The notes beneath the pieces were generated by a model, which worked only from the letters and a program-made list of their open reading frames with translations, ran no database searches and had not been told where the DNA came from. From Eubacteriaceae bacterium UBA7485 (lineage in GTDB: Bacteria > Bacillota > Clostridia > Eubacteriales > Eubacteriaceae): a DNA stretch of 8,766 nucleotides. The DNA lies in the NCBI GenBank assembly GCA_002478485.1, contig DLOL01000087.1, forward strand, positions 25,555-34,320. The letters are read 5' to 3'. A program made the translations under genes and the position numbers. Of this stretch, positions 6,522 to 8,766 are shown one piece after another. The stretch's first letter is position 1. The number at the start of each line of letters is the position of its first letter.

Positions 6522-7163
6522 TTATTTTAAAGCGTCAATAATTCTACGCTGGACTTCTTCAAGCGGTCCGGCAGCATCGACTTCTTTCAGGATTCCCTTA
6601 TCCTTATAAAAGCCGATCAGGGGTTCAGTTTCTTTTTCGTAGACAGAAAGTCTTGTCTTTACTGTCTCTTCTGTGTCATCGCTTCTCTGAACCAGCGCTG
6701 TGCCGTCATAGTCGCAATGACCCTCTACCTTCGGCTTGTTGGTGTAAATATTATAAACGGCTCCGCACTTCGGACATGAACGCCGTCCGCTGATCCTCTT
6801 GATAATCAAATCATCCGGCACATTGAGACAAACCGCATCGTTGAGCTGTTCGTCCCGGTCGGCGCAAAATGTCCAGAATGCTTCTGCCTGAGGGATTGTT
6901 CTCGGAAAACCATCGAGTAGGAATCCGTTTTTGCAGTCCGGTTTGCTTACACGATCTTCAACAAACGCAATCACCAAGGAATCCGGAACCAGTTCTCCCC
7001 GGTCCATGTAAGCCTGGGCTTCGCGTCCCAGTTTTGTGCCTTGGCTGATGTTTTCTCTAAAAAGATCCCCGGTGGAAATATGCGGAATATTGTAATATTC
7101 TGAAATTCCTTTGGCCTGCGTGCCTTTTCCTGCACCTGGAGGTCCCAATAAAACGATTCTCAT
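6522..7163 (-). CDS. adk: Adenylate kinase, zinc-binding type
   Basis: This cytosolic enzyme interconverts ATP plus AMP and two ADP, balancing the adenylate pool. The 213-residue product starts with the P-loop GPPGAGKGT (residues 7-15). The AMP-binding segment STGDLFRENI follows (30-39), then the family signature FLLDGFPRT (81-89). The long LID domain (about 127-160) carries a probable structural zinc site at C130, C133, C150 and D153, the same Cys3-Asp pattern known from Bacillus subtilis adenylate kinase. Arginines of the catalytic core are present (for example R160 and R171). The start has a purine-rich GGAGAG/GAGGG ribosome site just upstream. adk sits between secY and map, the standard Gram-positive arrangement, and its stop is 4 nt before map. 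Confidence 0.98.
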   Translation of the reverse strand: MRIVLLGPPGAGKGTQAKGISEYYNIPHISTGDLFRENISQGTKLGREAQAYMDRGELVPDSLVIAFVEDRVSKPDCKNGFLLDGFPRTIPQAEAFWTFCADRDEQLNDAVCLNVPDDLIIKRISGRRSCPKCGAVYNIYTNKPKVEGHCDYDGTALVQRSDDTEETVKTRLSVYEKETEPLIGFYKDKGILKEVDAAGPLEEVQRRIIDALK

Positions 7164-7190
7164 AATCCCTCTCTCCTCATATTCAGTTGC

Positions 7191-8450
7191 TTATTTCAGG
7201 AAGCCCTGATACTGACGCATGGTCATTTCATTTTCAAGCTGTTTGACTGTGTCAAGAGCAACACCGACCACAATCAACAGCGAGGTGCCTCCGAACTGAA
7301 GGTTAATTCCGCCCATGAAATGTCCGACAATAATCGGAAGCACCGCAATGACAGCCAGAAACAGCGCTCCAAAGATAGTTAAGCGGTTCATGATACGGCT
7401 TAAATATTCAGTCGTGTTCTTTCCTGGACGAATGCCCGGGATATAACCACCTTGTTTTTTCAGATTATCTGCAATGTCGTGCGGATTGAAAGAAACGGCA
7501 GTATAGAAGTAAGTGAAGGCAATAATCAATAAGACATAAATGATTGTTGCAGTCCAGCTACCCCATGCAAGATACTTTGAGACCCAGAGTGCAAACCCTG
7601 ATGTCGGGAAGAAACTTGCAATGGTTGCAGGGAATAAAGTCAGTGATGAAGCAAAGATGATCGGAATAACTCCTGCCATGTTGATTCTGAGCGGAATGAA
7701 AGTATTCTGTCCGCCATACTGTTTTCTCCCTACGACACGCTTCGCGTACTGTACCGGAATCTTTCTCTGTCCTTCGGTAATCGCCACTACAGCAATGGTG
7801 CAGACAACAATACCGATGATCAGCAGTAATAGCTGGATGATATTAATGTTACCCAGCTGCAGATATTCATACATGCTCACAATTACAGACGGAATTCTGG
7901 AGATAATACTGATGAAGATAATCAGTGAAATACCATTACCGATTCCGTTTTCCGTAATCAGGTTACCAATATAGGTAAGTAGCGATGTACCTGCAGTTGT
8001 GACAAGAACAACAGCTGTAATGGTCATCCAGTTTTTGACTGTGAGCATGTTACTCATGCTCAGCGTTAAGCCAAGAGCCTGAATGACTGCCAGGACCATC
8101 GTCAGATAGATCGTATACTGCTGAATCTTCTTTCGTCCTTCTTCCCCTTCTTTCTGAAGATTTTCAAGTGCGGGAATAGCAAAAACGAGAAGGTTCATGA
8201 TGATCGATGCGTTAATGTACGGCGTGATACCCATAGCGAAAATGGTAAAGTTCGAGAAGTTACCACCTGATAAGATATCAAACAATCCGAAAATTCCGCC
8301 ATCGCTGACTAAGGCCTTAAGCTGCTCTGTATCTACAAACGGGACCGGAATAAAGGTCCCTAATCTGTAGACCAGAAGAAGTAAGAGCATGTAGATGATT
8401 TTACGCCGCAGCTCAGGGATATCCCACGCTTCCTTTAGCGTTTTAAACAT
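7191..8450 (-). CDS. secY: Protein translocase channel subunit SecY
   Basis: SecY forms the membrane channel through which SecA-driven preproteins are exported and membrane proteins inserted; its partners are SecE and SecG. The 419-residue product has ten hydrophobic segments, at roughly residues 19-38, 66-91, 113-133, 144-163, 172-194, 205-223, 257-278, 303-321, 356-375 and 386-402. The plug region follows the first segment (about 53-65). The SecY signature is visible as ENGIGNGISLIIF (residues 167-179). The cytoplasmic loop with KIPVQYAKRVVGR (230-242) and the conserved IRPGKNT loop (340-346) are the sites that contact the ribosome and SecA in this family. The ATG is preceded by AGAGG 9 nt upstream. 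Full length and intact. It follows rplO by 1 nt and precedes adk by 27 nt. Confidence 0.98.
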   Translation of the reverse strand: MFKTLKEAWDIPELRRKIIYMLLLLLVYRLGTFIPVPFVDTEQLKALVSDGGIFGLFDILSGGNFSNFTIFAMGITPYINASIIMNLLVFAIPALENLQKEGEEGRKKIQQYTIYLTMVLAVIQALGLTLSMSNMLTVKNWMTITAVVLVTTAGTSLLTYIGNLITENGIGNGISLIIFISIISRIPSVIVSMYEYLQLGNINIIQLLLLIIGIVVCTIAVVAITEGQRKIPVQYAKRVVGRKQYGGQNTFIPLRINMAGVIPIIFASSLTLFPATIASFFPTSGFALWVSKYLAWGSWTATIIYVLLIIAFTYFYTAVSFNPHDIADNLKKQGGYIPGIRPGKNTTEYLSRIMNRLTIFGALFLAVIAVLPIIVGHFMGGINLQFGGTSLLIVVGVALDTVKQLENEMTMRQYQGFLK

Positions 8451-8451
8451 G

Positions 8452-8766
8452 CTAGATTACCTCTGCGCTCCCTCCCTTGGAAACGATTTTTTCCTCGGCA
8501 GATTTGCTAATTTTATTTGCTTTTACAGTAAGTTTCTTTTCAAGTTCCCCGTTTCCGAGAATCTTGATTCCGTCTTTTGCTTTTGAGACAATGTCAGTTT
8601 CAAGAAGCAGTTCCGGCGTTACTTCAGTTCCGTCTTCAAATACGTTTAAGCGGTCCACATTCACGATCGCATATTCTTTTTTGAAAGGATAGTTTGAGAA
8701 TCCTCTCTTAGGAATACGACGTGCAAGCGGCATCTGGCCACCTTCAAATCCCGGACGTACTCCGCC
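8452..8766 (-). CDS. rplO: 50S ribosomal protein L15, C-terminal part (5' end outside window)
   Basis: L15 is a component of the large ribosomal subunit that binds 23S rRNA. The reading frame is open to the window edge, giving 104 residues of a protein that is usually about 145. The first visible residues contain the family's highly conserved arginine- and glycine-rich core ([20 protein letters not shown]), which precedes the C-terminal globular domain. The methionine at 8733 lies inside this motif and is not the start. The remaining C-terminal half ([13 protein letters not shown]..., then [20 protein letters not shown]) is typical of L15. The TAG stop lies 1 nt before the secY ATG, the usual arrangement at the end of the spc operon, so the two genes are probably translationally coupled. 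Nothing appears broken; the truncation is only the window edge. Confidence 0.97.
   Translation of the reverse strand, partial: GGVRPGFEGGQMPLARRIPKRGFSNYPFKKEYAIVNVDRLNVFEDGTEVTPELLLETDIVSKAKDGIKILGNGELEKKLTVKANKISKSAEEKIVSKGGSAEVI

Noticed and set aside
8731..8733. ATG at 8733 as the start of a short L15
   Set aside because: It is an internal methionine within the conserved [12 protein letters not shown] motif; the frame continues upstream to the window edge.

Overview
This window is core housekeeping DNA from a low-to-mid GC Gram-positive bacterium, most likely a member of the Clostridia. The evidence is the gene order rplO-secY-adk-map-(KOW protein)-infA-rpmJ-rpsM-rpsK-rpsD-rpoA-rplQ-ecfA1-ecfA2-ecfT, with rpsD inside the alpha operon (in Bacillus subtilis it lies elsewhere). 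Supporting signs are an L14e-like KOW protein between map and infA, a zinc-type S4, a zinc-type adenylate kinase and strong AGGAGG ribosome binding sites. I cannot name a genus. All 15 genes lie on the minus strand, so transcription runs from high to low coordinates, and nearly all the DNA is coding.

Region by region, in transcription order: (1) 8766-5105 is the end of the spc operon and the secY-adk-map block: the 3' part of rplO (its 5' end lies outside the window), secY, adk, map, a KOW-domain protein, infA and rpmJ. Spacing is tight: 1 nt between rplO and secY, a 4-nt map/KOW overlap, and 2 nt between KOW and infA. (2) 5104-4917 is the only sizeable non-coding gap, 188 nt. It starts with a likely intrinsic terminator and continues as a leader rich in inverted repeats ahead of rpsM. 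(3) 4916-2088 is the alpha operon: rpsM, rpsK, rpsD, rpoA and rplQ, closed by a second intrinsic terminator. (4) 2042-1 is the ECF transporter energising module: two ATPases (ecfA1, ecfA2) and the first 105 or so codons of the transmembrane protein ecfT, which is cut by the window edge.

Together these genes make ribosomal proteins of both subunits, initiation factor IF1, the RNA polymerase alpha subunit, the protein translocation channel, the enzyme that removes initiator methionine, the adenylate pool enzyme, and the shared motor for vitamin and micronutrient uptake. I found no mobile element, CRISPR array, tRNA, rRNA or defence system, and no undescribed multi-gene system.

The points worth a second look are small ones. 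A perfect 22-bp inverted repeat joins the window's extreme left edge to the start of ecfT and looks like a fold-back junction or assembly artefact. The rpmJ-rpsM leader is structured and has mutually exclusive pairings. infA starts with TTG. A hairpin spans the rpoA stop codon. ecfA1 lacks a Shine-Dalgarno sequence and starts 9 nt after a terminator U-tract. The zinc-binding N-terminus of S4 is unusual.
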